From a virus: a stretch of DNA of 22,636 nucleotides. Made by a program: the position numbers and the translations under genes. The first letter of the stretch is position 1. Each line of letters begins with the position of its first letter. The DNA lies in the IMG/VR virus record IMGVR_UViG_3300011113_000252, positions 1-22,636 of that record, one strand, 5' to 3'. The notes under the pieces were generated by a model. The model saw only the letters and a program-made list of their open reading frames with translations. It did not search any database and was not told the origin of the DNA. Shown here piece after piece: positions 1 through 5,876 of this stretch.

Positions 1-7
1 TTTTTTT

Positions 8-217
8 TTATTTTTTTATTAAACCACTAACAATAAAATTACTTCTATCCTGACCTGATTGTTTCATTAAATTTTTTATTGCCATTAACTCACATTCGAT
101 ATTATCAACACCTTTGATATAGTTAAATCTAACTTCAACTCCCGTTTTCAAATCTAAAACATTAAAACCAACATACTTTTTCATAATCTTTTTCTTTCTT
201 TTTAATTTATATAACAT
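8..217 (-). CDS. Small protein of unknown function behind the repeated leader
   Basis: I do not recognise this protein. It is 69 residues from the first ATG, but the first 18 bases of that reading frame lie inside a 64-base repeat also found before the next gene upstream. I therefore favour the internal ATG at 184 (57 aa, beginning MKKYVGFNVLD), which follows an AAAAAGATT stretch. The body has a beta-like first half (VGFNVLDLKTGVEVRFNYI) and a helical second half (ECELMAIKNLMKQ) with one cysteine. No membrane segment or signal peptide is visible. It ends in TAA near the window edge and is the last gene visible in the direction of transcription. Its own promoter-like leader suggests a separate short transcript. 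Real gene likely, function unknown. Confidence 0.6.
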   Translation of the reverse strand: MLYKLKRKKKIMKKYVGFNVLDLKTGVEVRFNYIKGVDNIECELMAIKNLMKQSGQDRSNFIVSGLIKK

Positions 218-262
218 ATATATAAAAAAGTTTTGTCCCCCTTTTAATAATTTAATAATTTT
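199..262 (-). promoter_or_regulatory. Repeated leader / candidate promoter, copy 1
   Basis: These 64 bases are identical to 618-681. On the coding strand the element has an AT-only stretch, then AAAAGGGGGACAAAAC, then TTTTTTATATATATG, and runs 18 bases into the open frame of the following gene. A perfect copy ahead of two unrelated small genes fits a duplicated promoter plus 5' leader. No obvious Bacteroidota -7 (TAnnTTTG) box is present, so promoter activity is inferred from position and conservation only. Confidence 0.55.
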
Positions 263-636
263 TCTATTATTTTTTCTCTTTTTATTTCTAATAACTCACT
301 CGCAAAAGTATCTAAATCAAATTTTACTTCATCAACACAAATATATTCACATATACCACCATTAAGCCAATTCTCCTCTAAACTACCATTCGCACTCATA
401 AATCTTATAACAACCTCCCAATCATCATAATGTATATACGACACATCCTCATAGGCGTAAACTGGTCTTTTGCCATCATTCGCGAAAATTAAATCATTAA
501 TCTCTAATTCTATACCGGGCAATCTATCCATTACCAAATCAAAAATTAAACTTTTATCCTCACTATTCAAACAACCACCCTCTAATCTACTCAAAATATC
601 TTTCATAACCAATCTTTTTTTTAATTTATATAACAT
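244..636 (-). CDS. Acidic hypothetical protein
   Basis: Unrecognised 130-residue protein. As with the next gene downstream, the first codons (MLYKLK) lie in the shared 64-base leader. The ATG at 606 (MKDILSRLEGG, 120 aa) is a plausible true start. The protein is acidic with mixed alpha/beta character: an amphipathic N-terminal helix, a central aromatic and acidic part (YEDVSYIHYDDWEVVIRF) and a C-terminal helix rich in Lys and Glu (ELLEIKREKIIEKLL). It has three cysteines (CLNSE, then CEYIC) but no spaced metal-binding pattern and no membrane segment. It sits between the structured region upstream and a leader-driven small gene downstream, in a block of small accessory genes. Function unknown. 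Confidence 0.65.
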   Translation of the reverse strand: MLYKLKKRLVMKDILSRLEGGCLNSEDKSLIFDLVMDRLPGIELEINDLIFANDGKRPVYAYEDVSYIHYDDWEVVIRFMSANGSLEENWLNGGICEYICVDEVKFDLDTFASELLEIKREKIIEKLLNY

Positions 637-681
637 ATATATAAAAAAGTTTTGTCCCCCTTTTAATAATTTAATAATTTT
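618..681 (-). promoter_or_regulatory. Repeated leader / candidate promoter, copy 2
   Basis: Second perfect copy of the 64-base element (copy 1 at 199-262). It lies immediately downstream of the structured region in transcription direction and directly before the 130-aa gene. Its G5 run, AAAAC, T6 and alternating TA tract also recur in degenerate form at 2933-2960 ahead of the sigma-like gene. Confidence 0.55.
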
Positions 682-719
682 AACAAAAAATTTAACAATT
701 GTCTCCCCTTTAAACCGAT

Positions 720-1010
720 CTAACCCGATCAGATCCTTCTAAAAAACTTGCCGGAACCCTTTTATTAACAGACACTTCTATCCCATGATAGTTATTACAC
801 TACTGGGTCATCTGTTAATAAAGGTCCCGGTCAATAAAACTTGCCGTATACCCCCCCATTAACACGGTGGTCGTCCTTGCCACCGATTGGTTTGTCCACT
901 GTCAACGCTATCGGACGCGCCGCTATACTTGCTTCTCACAAACTTAACACCAAAGCTGGGCTGTGTATAGTATCCCGTAGTAGCCCTCTATAAATTATTA
1001 ACCTACCGTT
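720..1010 (-). ncRNA. Candidate structured non-coding RNA, class unknown
   Basis: This gene-free stretch holds no credible reading frame and is compositionally unlike the rest: 841-960 has 64 G/C in 120 bases, whereas the neighbouring line 241-300 has about 8 in 60. On the minus strand the visible helices are: GGGCT/AGCCC (986-982 with 962-958); a 6-bp hairpin CGGTGG/CCACCG (885-880 with 870-865); and a long imperfect stem (830-811 with 772-751) with about 20 pairs, one G.U and a two-base bulge. The hairpin loop carries GGACG (876-872), which can pair with CGTCC (917-913) as a pseudoknot. The inner part of the long hairpin has further short pairings (CTATC/GATAG, 791-787 with 782-778). CGGCAAGTTTT occurs twice, at 846-836 and 753-743. 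A 3' hairpin GATCT/AGATC follows. No group I or II intron core, tmRNA, RNase P or tRNA signature was recognised. Ends are approximate; it could also be a DNA site or mRNA leader. Confidence 0.5.
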
Positions 1011-1045
1011 AAATTACTTCCGTCATTAATAATCTTTTTATATAT

Positions 1046-1498
1046 TTAATAACCCATTCTCCCTTTTAAAATCTTTAAACTCAACCATAATTCATCAATC
1101 ATAAAACGCACTTGTATCTCAGGTTTTCTATCCTTCCATCTCATTTCATCACTAACACACGTCATCCATATATGACAAACCATTAAATAGTCAAAATTGC
1201 TCAATTCTCCCGCATCTTTTTTAACTTTTAATATCCTTATATCTTTTTCCCAATTTAAACTCGTCTCGTGCCATTTTTTAACCTTCCATTTTAACGTCAT
1301 CCATCTACTCTTACTAACTCCTAAACAACTCCAACACCTCTTTTCACTAATTTCATTAATAGCAAAATTATTTCCACATTTAACACAATCTACCCGTTTC
1401 TCTTTCTTTATACACTTAACACAAAATTCTCTCTTTCTATTTATACTCGCCGACGTCCTGCCACAAATCTTACACTCATATCTCCATAATCTTTTCAT
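1046..1498 (-). CDS. Double zinc-ribbon protein
   Basis: 150-residue protein with two tandem zinc-ribbon-like modules at the N-terminus. CKIC (about residues 9-12) pairs with CVKC (26-29), and CVKC (38-41) pairs with CWSC (55-58), giving eight Cys in four CxxC knuckles. Such modules bind structural zinc and are common in small phage regulators and DNA- or RNA-binding proteins. The remaining 90 residues are basic and Trp-rich (RWMTLKWKVKKWHETSLNWEK) and match no family I know; they may form a nucleic-acid-binding helical part. The gene starts 12 bases after the T-tract of a terminator-like hairpin, so its expression may be controlled by read-through or by a promoter in the TATATATA tract. A folded RNA candidate lies directly downstream. 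Zinc binding is well supported; the role is not known. Confidence 0.75.
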   Translation of the reverse strand: MKRLWRYECKICGRTSASINRKREFCVKCIKKEKRVDCVKCGNNFAINEISEKRCWSCLGVSKSRWMTLKWKVKKWHETSLNWEKDIRILKVKKDAGELSNFDYLMVCHIWMTCVSDEMRWKDRKPEIQVRFMIDELWLSLKILKGRMGY

Positions 1499-1509
1499 AT
1501 CATATATAT

Positions 1510-1540
1510 AAAAAAAGGGTTTTCCCTTTCAAAAAAACCC
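1510..1540 (-). terminator. Intrinsic terminator or attenuator before the zinc-ribbon gene
   Basis: On the minus strand GGGTTTT (1540-1534) pairs with AAAACCC (1523-1517) and is followed by seven T. A competing hairpin AAAGGG-AAAA-CCCTTT (1529-1514) uses the same CCC. The T-tract ends only 12 bases before the ATG at 1498, so this could act as an attenuator with two alternative folds as well as the terminator of the upstream 74-aa gene. Confidence 0.6.
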
Positions 1541-1588
1541 CTATGAAACAAACAGATTGACTTTTATATCTAAAATATCTAAAAAGTT

Positions 1589-1813
1589 TTAACTAAATTT
1601 ATCTCCATTTTTAACAAACCATTCACGTAAATTATTAAAATATGTTTCTATACTTAACGCACAAGTTCCACACCCAGCAATCGGCATAGGTGCTGACGCA
1701 TCAATATATTTTTTATATAATCTCCATAACCATTCTAATTTTTCCCAATCATTTATAACAGTTTTCATTAACCTATCTAACTCTAATCTATCATCAGCAG
1801 TCCACTTCTCCAT
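1589..1813 (-). CDS. Small Trp-rich protein, paralogue of the preceding gene
   Basis: 74 residues, function unknown. The N-terminal half (ADDRLELDRLMKTVIN, EKLEWLWRLYKKYI) resembles the 69-aa product immediately upstream (SDAELNELGEYVINN, EKLERLWVDYKKNI), so the two look like products of a tandem duplication. The C-terminal half has a CGTC pair (GCGTCALSIE) and an aromatic tail, absent from the partner. The start codon lies inside the upstream gene with a 20-base overlap, typical of translational coupling. A terminator-like hairpin follows. No membrane segment is evident. It could be a small regulator or inhibitor, but nothing shows this directly. Confidence 0.6.
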   Translation of the reverse strand: MEKWTADDRLELDRLMKTVINDWEKLEWLWRLYKKYIDASAPMPIAGCGTCALSIETYFNNLREWFVKNGDKFS

Positions 1814-2003
1814 TTTTTAACTCTATATTTTTTTTATAATCAACCCATAACCTTTCTAATTTTTCCTGATCTAAATTATTAATAACATATTCACCTAATT
1901 CATTCAACTCAGCATCGGACATCTTACGTAAATCCGCTAATTTAATCCTACGATCACAAAATTTTATTTTTCTATTTCCATGACCCTTAAACATTTCTCT
2001 CAT
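1794..2003 (-). CDS. Small basic/helical protein, paralogue of the following gene
   Basis: 69-residue protein of unknown function. It has a short basic N-terminus (MFKGHGNRKIKFCDRRIK; Met4 is an alternative start) and then a helical segment with an EKLERLW core followed by YKKNI that matches the adjacent 74-aa gene. The gene overlaps the upstream membrane-protein gene by 17 bases and the downstream paralogue by 20 bases, so four genes from the sigma-like gene down to here form a tightly packed, probably co-transcribed set. No catalytic motif is visible. Confidence 0.55.
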   Translation of the reverse strand: MREMFKGHGNRKIKFCDRRIKLADLRKMSDAELNELGEYVINNLDQEKLERLWVDYKKNIELKNGEVDC

Positions 2004-2358
2004 AACTCTCTAATTTATTTATTATTTTTTCAACTTTCTTTTTCCATAACTTAATTCTCCAATCAACCCATCTCCTTTCTATATCATCACCAATTTTTTT
2101 AACCCAGTATTTATAAAAATCACTACCCGAAACTGACGCTGCTATAAAAAACACAAAAATTGAAAACCATATATTAAATGTCCATATCAACGCTGTCCAA
2201 AAACTAAAACATTTCAAACAACCAAATAACAACATCAAATTCCATTTAACCTGACCCTCTGGTAATTTTTGTAAAACCCACTGTATCGGTTGAAAATTAC
2301 TAACTAAAAAACCTATACCTAACACTTTTAATAATAAAATTATATTAATCTCAATCAT
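1987..2358 (-). CDS. Membrane protein with several TM segments (holin candidate)
   Basis: 123 residues with hydrophobic stretches at about 1-20 (IEINIILLLKVLGIGFLVSN), 40-60 (LMLLFGCLKCFSFWTALIW) and 60-78 (FNIWFSIFVFFIAASV), followed by a strongly basic, Trp-rich cytoplasmic-type tail (KLWKKKVEKIINKLESYERN). Short size, multiple membrane spans and a charged tail are general features of class I phage holins, but no lysis enzyme is recognisable in the window, so this remains only a possibility. The ATG overlaps the stop of the sigma-like gene (ATGATTGA), implying translational coupling. Confidence 0.6.
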   Translation of the reverse strand: MIEINIILLLKVLGIGFLVSNFQPIQWVLQKLPEGQVKWNLMLLFGCLKCFSFWTALIWTFNIWFSIFVFFIAASVSGSDFYKYWVKKIGDDIERRWVDWRIKLWKKKVEKIINKLESYERNV

Positions 2359-2917
2359 ATACCCTAACCTTTATATTTTTTTTAATAAATCCCGTTGTAA
2401 AATTAAAACTTTTCCTTACGTTATTATATTTAATTCCTGTCCTTTCACTAATTTTAATCAAAGACAACCCATCTTTATAAAACATTTCAAATATCACCCT
2501 ATTATAAAAATAATTTATATTATTTATATTAACTTTCTGAAAATCTGTTAAAATCCTTTCATAATTTTTAATAAAATAATCTATATCATCCTCATTATAT
2601 TCACTACTTTCTAAAAATTGTAATCCTAAACCCCCTTCAACTTCATTATATTCACCAATCTCCATCCAAAACTTTGATGTCGGACGACCATTCCTCAATT
2701 TCTTACCCATTCTACCCTGTATCTTACAAATTCCTATTATATACTTTTCTAACTCGCCCGCATTCCATAATCTCCAAAACTTTTCATCACTCATATTTAA
2801 TATAATTTCAAAAATATAACTTTTAAAATCATCTCTATAATCTTTTCCGGCAATATACCACGCTTCATTTAATGACTGTCTCCCCCATAAATCAGTTATA
2901 ATTCTATCCCTTGTCAT
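2351..2917 (-). CDS. Sigma-factor-like / HTH regulator
   Basis: 188 residues. The C-terminal 45 residues resemble a sigma-70 region 4 helix-turn-helix: VIFEMFYKDGLSLIKISERT then GIKYNNVRKSFNFTTGFIKK, where ISERTGIKYNNVRKSF would be the helix-turn-helix. The N-terminal part is helical and charged and contains a DEKFWRLWNAGELEKYIIGI segment; a long acidic region follows. Phages often carry divergent sigma-like proteins that redirect host RNA polymerase to late promoters. The gene begins a packed cluster, with a promoter-like leader (2933-2960) and two terminators upstream separating it from the structural genes. A small terminase subunit or another HTH regulator is possible, as only the HTH is visible. 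The reading frame is solid and the function moderately supported. Confidence 0.6.
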   Translation of the reverse strand: MTRDRIITDLWGRQSLNEAWYIAGKDYRDDFKSYIFEIILNMSDEKFWRLWNAGELEKYIIGICKIQGRMGKKLRNGRPTSKFWMEIGEYNEVEGGLGLQFLESSEYNEDDIDYFIKNYERILTDFQKVNINNINYFYNRVIFEMFYKDGLSLIKISERTGIKYNNVRKSFNFTTGFIKKNIKVRVYD

Positions 2918-2932
2918 TATCTATTATATTTT

Positions 2933-2960
2933 ATATATATAAAAAAGTTCAGCCCCCCTT
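2933..2960 (-). promoter_or_regulatory. Degenerate third copy of the G-run/T6/TATATATA leader
   Basis: On the minus strand this reads AAGGGGGGCTGAAC then TTTTTTATATATAT, matching the layout of the 64-base leaders at 199-262 and 618-681. It lies just downstream of two terminators and 16 bases before the sigma-like start, exactly where a new promoter is needed. Promoter function is inferred. Confidence 0.45.
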
Positions 2961-2963
2961 AAA

Positions 2964-2988
2964 TAAAAAACCCTCTTAAAAAGAGGGT
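2964..2988 (-). terminator. Intrinsic terminator
   Basis: On the minus strand ACCCTCTT (2988-2981), loop TTT, AAGAGGGT (2977-2970), then TTTTTA. An 8-bp stem with a T-tract gives a textbook intrinsic terminator ending the structural-gene transcript. Confidence 0.85.
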
Positions 2989-2997
2989 CTTGGTATG

Positions 2998-3043
2998 AAA
3001 AACGAGGTGGTATAAAGGGAGGTGTTCGTGAGTTCACCACCTC
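2998..3043 (-). terminator. Upstream tandem hairpin, probable terminator
   Basis: On the minus strand GAGGTGGT (3043-3036) pairs with ACCACCTC (3011-3004) across a 24-base loop, followed by GTTTTTC. It lies 15 bases before the start of the second terminator hairpin. The large loop makes it weaker than that one; it may be a processing or stability hairpin instead. Confidence 0.55.
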
Positions 3044-3069
3044 ATCATATATATTATATCCAAAATTAT

Positions 3070-3321
3070 TTATTTGTTGTTAATTTTTTTAACTAATTCT
3101 TTCATTTCTCTCGTCAATTCCATAATAACATTTTTTAACTCATCAAATTTTTCAGTTAAATTTTCATATTTATTCATATGGTCGTTTTTTAATATATCTA
3201 ATTCCGTTCCTTTCATGACCGTATATTTTTCTAATTCTTTAACCCGTTCCATTACTCCTCTCAAAAAATAACCAACAACACCAATTAATAAACCTAAACC
3301 CCAAAAATATAAATCATTCAT
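3070..3321 (-). CDS. Small membrane-anchored coiled-coil protein (holin/XhlA-like)
   Basis: About 83 residues from the ATG at 3321 (MNDLYFWGLGLL). An upstream in-frame ATG at 3348 would add MMKMIMKMM, but this is probably a shadow of the overlapping acidic gene. One N-terminal transmembrane helix (LYFWGLGLLIGVVGYFLRGV) is followed by a long heptad-like coiled coil (LEKYTVMKGTELDILKNDHM, then ENLTEKFDELKNVIMELTRE, ending KKINNK). This architecture resembles small phage membrane proteins such as haemolysin XhlA or spanin/holin accessory proteins, but no specific family is assigned. It is the last gene before a double terminator, so it ends the late transcript. The start overlaps the stop of the upstream 46-aa gene. 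Confidence 0.65.
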   Translation of the reverse strand: MNDLYFWGLGLLIGVVGYFLRGVMERVKELEKYTVMKGTELDILKNDHMNKYENLTEKFDELKNVIMELTREMKELVKKINNK

Positions 3322-3454
3322 CATCATTTTCATTATCATTTTCATCAACTAACCATTCATCTAAAATATCATCTAATTCCTCTATCTCCTCATCTTTTTT
3401 TTCTTTCAAATAAATAATCAACTTCTTAACATTCTCCCAATTAACTCCTCTCAT
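3314..3454 (-). CDS. Very small acidic protein
   Basis: 46-residue reading frame beginning MRGVNWENVKKLIIYLKEKK and continuing into a strongly acidic tail made almost wholly of Asp, Glu and Asn (ENDNENDDE). It starts two bases before the end of the connector gene's stop codon and ends by overlapping the start of the next membrane-protein gene. The tight packing on both sides supports it as a real gene. Acidic tails of this kind occur in DNA mimics and small chaperones, but no function can be assigned. Confidence 0.5.
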   Translation of the reverse strand: MRGVNWENVKKLIIYLKEKKDEEIEELDDILDEWLVDENDNENDDE

Positions 3455-3455
3455 A

Positions 3456-4058
3456 TTATAAACTTATTCTTTCTCCATCAGGACCACAACAACCCGTATC
3501 ACCACCCCAAAAACTCGGTCCTCTACGACCTCTTGCTCCTCTCGGTCTTTTATTCGTATATATATAGTTAAACCCTGTTAAACTCGCCGGTGGTATTCTT
3601 TCAACACCATTCAACTGATAGTATTCCGGGAACTCAGCAGGGTTATTAATAATAAACTCCCGCACTCTCTGGTCGTAAAACTGAGCATTATTCCCCTGTA
3701 AACTCCTTAACCACTTCAAATCACCCGTATCTATACCCTGAGCATTCTGCGACGTCTGTTGAACCACCGCTTTATTTGTAATTTTCCAATTAATCCACGG
3801 CAAACTTTCATAAATAGTCCATTCTAAAAGTGCTGGTTGAACATAATTTGCTGCTAATTGTAAATAAAAATTCGTATTATAACTATTAACAGATGCCTGC
3901 GACATCAAACTATTATACAAATCCTCTCCTAATATAACCTGTGTATGCACATCCTGTGCTTTCCTGATATAATATTCTAATAATTTATCATCTATATTAT
4001 CATCTACTATACTTCTAATCTTAATATATTGCGGAGTAATAAACGCACACCAACTCAT
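3456..4058 (-). CDS. Head-tail connector protein (DUF6712-like)
   Basis: 200 residues. The N-terminal two thirds are helical with the pattern of gp6/DUF6712-type head-tail connectors: YIKIRSIVDDNIDDKLLEYY, then IRKAQDVHTQVILGEDLYNS and a long helical segment LAANYVQPALLEWTIYESLP. These dodecameric adaptors bind below the portal after packaging and create the tail docking site. The C-terminal 40 residues are unusual, Gly/Arg-rich with a Cys pair (RGARGRRGPSFWGGDTGCCG). The gene follows the portal after a 16-base gap, the usual partner. Assignment rests on the residue pattern and neighbour; confidence is moderate to good. Confidence 0.65.
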   Translation of the reverse strand: MSWCAFITPQYIKIRSIVDDNIDDKLLEYYIRKAQDVHTQVILGEDLYNSLMSQASVNSYNTNFYLQLAANYVQPALLEWTIYESLPWINWKITNKAVVQQTSQNAQGIDTGDLKWLRSLQGNNAQFYDQRVREFIINNPAEFPEYYQLNGVERIPPASLTGFNYIYTNKRPRGARGRRGPSFWGGDTGCCGPDGERISL

Positions 4059-4074
4059 AATCTTTTATTATTTT

Positions 4075-5679
4075 TTAAACATCACCTTTTTTTTCATATC
4101 TATATCCACCATCAACTAACACATCCCAAACAGCAGCACCAACTGACGGCGATTTTCCAATATACCAACTACCCCATTCACTTTCACCCTCAGTCTCACA
4201 TTCACCACCCCAACCTTCAACTACACTAATAAATGCTTGCATCGGCACATCATAATATGTATATGTTTCTCCATCCTGAAACTTAACAACAAATTCTCTA
4301 CTCTTATCATCATACTTAAACTTCCAAACATTTGAACTCTTTTCAACCTTTGTAGGACCTTCTAATGTCTTTTTAATAAAACCCGTTCTTGTATTACCAT
4401 ATATCGTCTTAAACCCTTTCATTTCAACCGGTGCTTCATTTCCCGGCACACCCGAAACACCACTCTCAATTAATCTAACTGCTTCCTCGGGTCTATAACC
4501 ACATGTTATTAATATCTGTTCTTTTTGACTATCTGGTATTGGCGACTGAACCACGGCTAATAAATCAGCAACTGCTAATTCAACATCATAATCTAATTCA
4601 TATTTATTCAAAAATAATTCACCAACACCATTAATTGCTGCTAATCTACTAAATGCCTTTTCTAAATAATTTTGCTTCGGTGTAATATATTGTGCTTGAA
4701 ACTGCTGTAAATCCGTTATTGTAGCATTTTTATTAATCATCATACCCTCCTGCATTATACCAAATAACTGCGGAGATGTGACTTGGTGAGCCGTCATAAT
4801 TCCTTCTGTAATCTCATTATTTAATTCAATAAATCTACTATCACTCGCGTTCATATCTAAACTATTAATCTCAATCTTACTTTCAGGTCCCTCACTAAAT
4901 GTAATAAAAGGAGCATTCGCATTATTCGTTCCCTCAAACTCCATTCTTAATCTATTAATCTCTCTATCAATCGCATCCTCATCAGGTATACCATATGGTA
5001 TATTAATATGTAATCCGGGTGTAAATCCGTTTTTAGCCGCCTGTAAATGAAAATTACTAATCTCATATTCTAATTCCATCCACCTTGCACCTGACATCCA
5101 TGCTGGTATCCCGTATGTCTCAGCACCCGGTGTATATTTTTTAAAATATAATAACTGGTTTGTTTCTTTTCTATTAATCGTAGAAAACTTAGGTATATAC
5201 GCAATCGGGTTATTTGAATATCTACCCCAATTATTACATATATAAAAACCATCACTAACCACCTCATCTTTTTCTGGTAATTTAACACGCACTTTATTAA
5301 CCGGTATATGGTTAATAGCACTAATCTTTTCTCTATTTTCACTCCATATAACCTCTAATGAAAAAGCACCAAATATCTCAAAATCATACGCACATCTCGC
5401 CACCACTTCATCTAAATCACATTCACCCCACGCATTTTTTAAGAAAACTAATGCTTCATTTGATAAATCTTGTTTCAACCAACCATTCCCCGCTATTAAC
5501 TGCGTCTTAGTATTCACAATCGCATTATGTTTTGACGACCGATGTAATAAACCTAAATAATATTCAGGCATTAAATTGTCCTCCCCAAAATTAATCCACC
5601 CATTCAAATTGCGGGTTTCTTTATAAAGTGGTATATTTATATCACCACTACTAAAATTTATTTTCTTAAATCCTTTCAT
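4075..5679 (-). CDS. Portal protein with C-terminal KTSC domain
   Basis: 534 residues. Residues 1-400 fit a phage portal: an N-terminal wing (HNAIVNTKTQLIAGNGW), a clip/stem-like middle part (RWMELEYEISNFHLQAAKNG) and a C-terminal crown-like segment with VTSPQLFGIMQEG and many Gln/Asn (TITDLQQFQAQYITPKQNYL). Portals form the dodecameric ring at one capsid vertex through which DNA enters and leaves. A second domain at about 448-530 matches KTSC (SSNVWKFKYDDKSREFVVKF, then GETYTYYDVPMQAF and a final GYRYEK). KTSC is usually found alone or fused to other phage proteins. It carries an extra Glu-rich insertion at about 488-502 ending in ESEWGSWYIG, a segment shared with the 89-aa gene at 12486-12755. 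The start at 5679 (MKGFKKINFSSGDINIPLYK) has an A/T-only leader. The portal lies downstream of the capsid gene, the reverse of the usual transcription order. Confidence 0.8.
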   Translation of the reverse strand: MKGFKKINFSSGDINIPLYKETRNLNGWINFGEDNLMPEYYLGLLHRSSKHNAIVNTKTQLIAGNGWLKQDLSNEALVFLKNAWGECDLDEVVARCAYDFEIFGAFSLEVIWSENREKISAINHIPVNKVRVKLPEKDEVVSDGFYICNNWGRYSNNPIAYIPKFSTINRKETNQLLYFKKYTPGAETYGIPAWMSGARWMELEYEISNFHLQAAKNGFTPGLHINIPYGIPDEDAIDREINRLRMEFEGTNNANAPFITFSEGPESKIEINSLDMNASDSRFIELNNEITEGIMTAHQVTSPQLFGIMQEGMMINKNATITDLQQFQAQYITPKQNYLEKAFSRLAAINGVGELFLNKYELDYDVELAVADLLAVVQSPIPDSQKEQILITCGYRPEEAVRLIESGVSGVPGNEAPVEMKGFKTIYGNTRTGFIKKTLEGPTKVEKSSNVWKFKYDDKSREFVVKFQDGETYTYYDVPMQAFISVVEGWGGECETEGESEWGSWYIGKSPSVGAAVWDVLVDGGYRYEKKGDV

Positions 5680-5688
5680 ATCATTTAT

Positions 5689-5874
5689 TTATTTATCATC
5701 ACCTATATTTATTAAAGTATCTTTACTTCTTAAAAATAATAAACCCAAAGCAATCCAACCCGAAGTTCCTTCAATTGACGACTTACCACTCCATATCATT
5801 AATCCAGAAAAAATAATAATTGACAACCCAATAATCGTCGTTATTAAACCCTTAACAAATAATCTATCTTTCAT
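5689..5874 (-). CDS. Small two-TM membrane protein
   Basis: 61 residues with two hydrophobic segments: GLITTIIGLSIIIFSGLMIW (about 9-28) and SGWIALGLLFL (about 38-48), joined by a short polar loop (SGKSSIEGT) and ending in a charged tail. It lies between a structural protein and the portal with 2- and 9-base gaps, so it is part of the late transcript. Similar small membrane proteins occur in head-tail modules of Bacteroidota-type phages; a holin role is possible but nothing specific shows it. Confidence 0.65.
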   Translation of the reverse strand: MKDRLFVKGLITTIIGLSIIIFSGLMIWSGKSSIEGTSGWIALGLLFLRSKDTLINIGDDK

Positions 5875-5876
5875 AT

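Noticed and set aside
470-742. Plus-strand frame overlapping the 130-aa gene and the structured region
   Set aside because: Antisense to a better supported gene, composition is Leu/Ile/Ser/Asn-rich as expected from AT-rich antisense, and it runs into the repeated leader.
743-846. 11-base direct repeat CGGCAAGTTTT as an att site or transposon target duplication
   Set aside because: No integrase, transposase or terminal inverted repeats nearby; the copies flank the long hairpin and fit an RNA structural motif better.
720-1010. Known catalytic or housekeeping RNA (group I/II intron, RNase P, tmRNA, tRNA)
   Set aside because: No conserved core motifs, no cloverleaf, no CCA-type end and no split gene were seen; left as unknown class.
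1197-1511. Plus-strand 104-aa hydrophobic frame
   Set aside because: Antisense to the double zinc-ribbon gene; hydrophobic because of the T-rich complementary strand.
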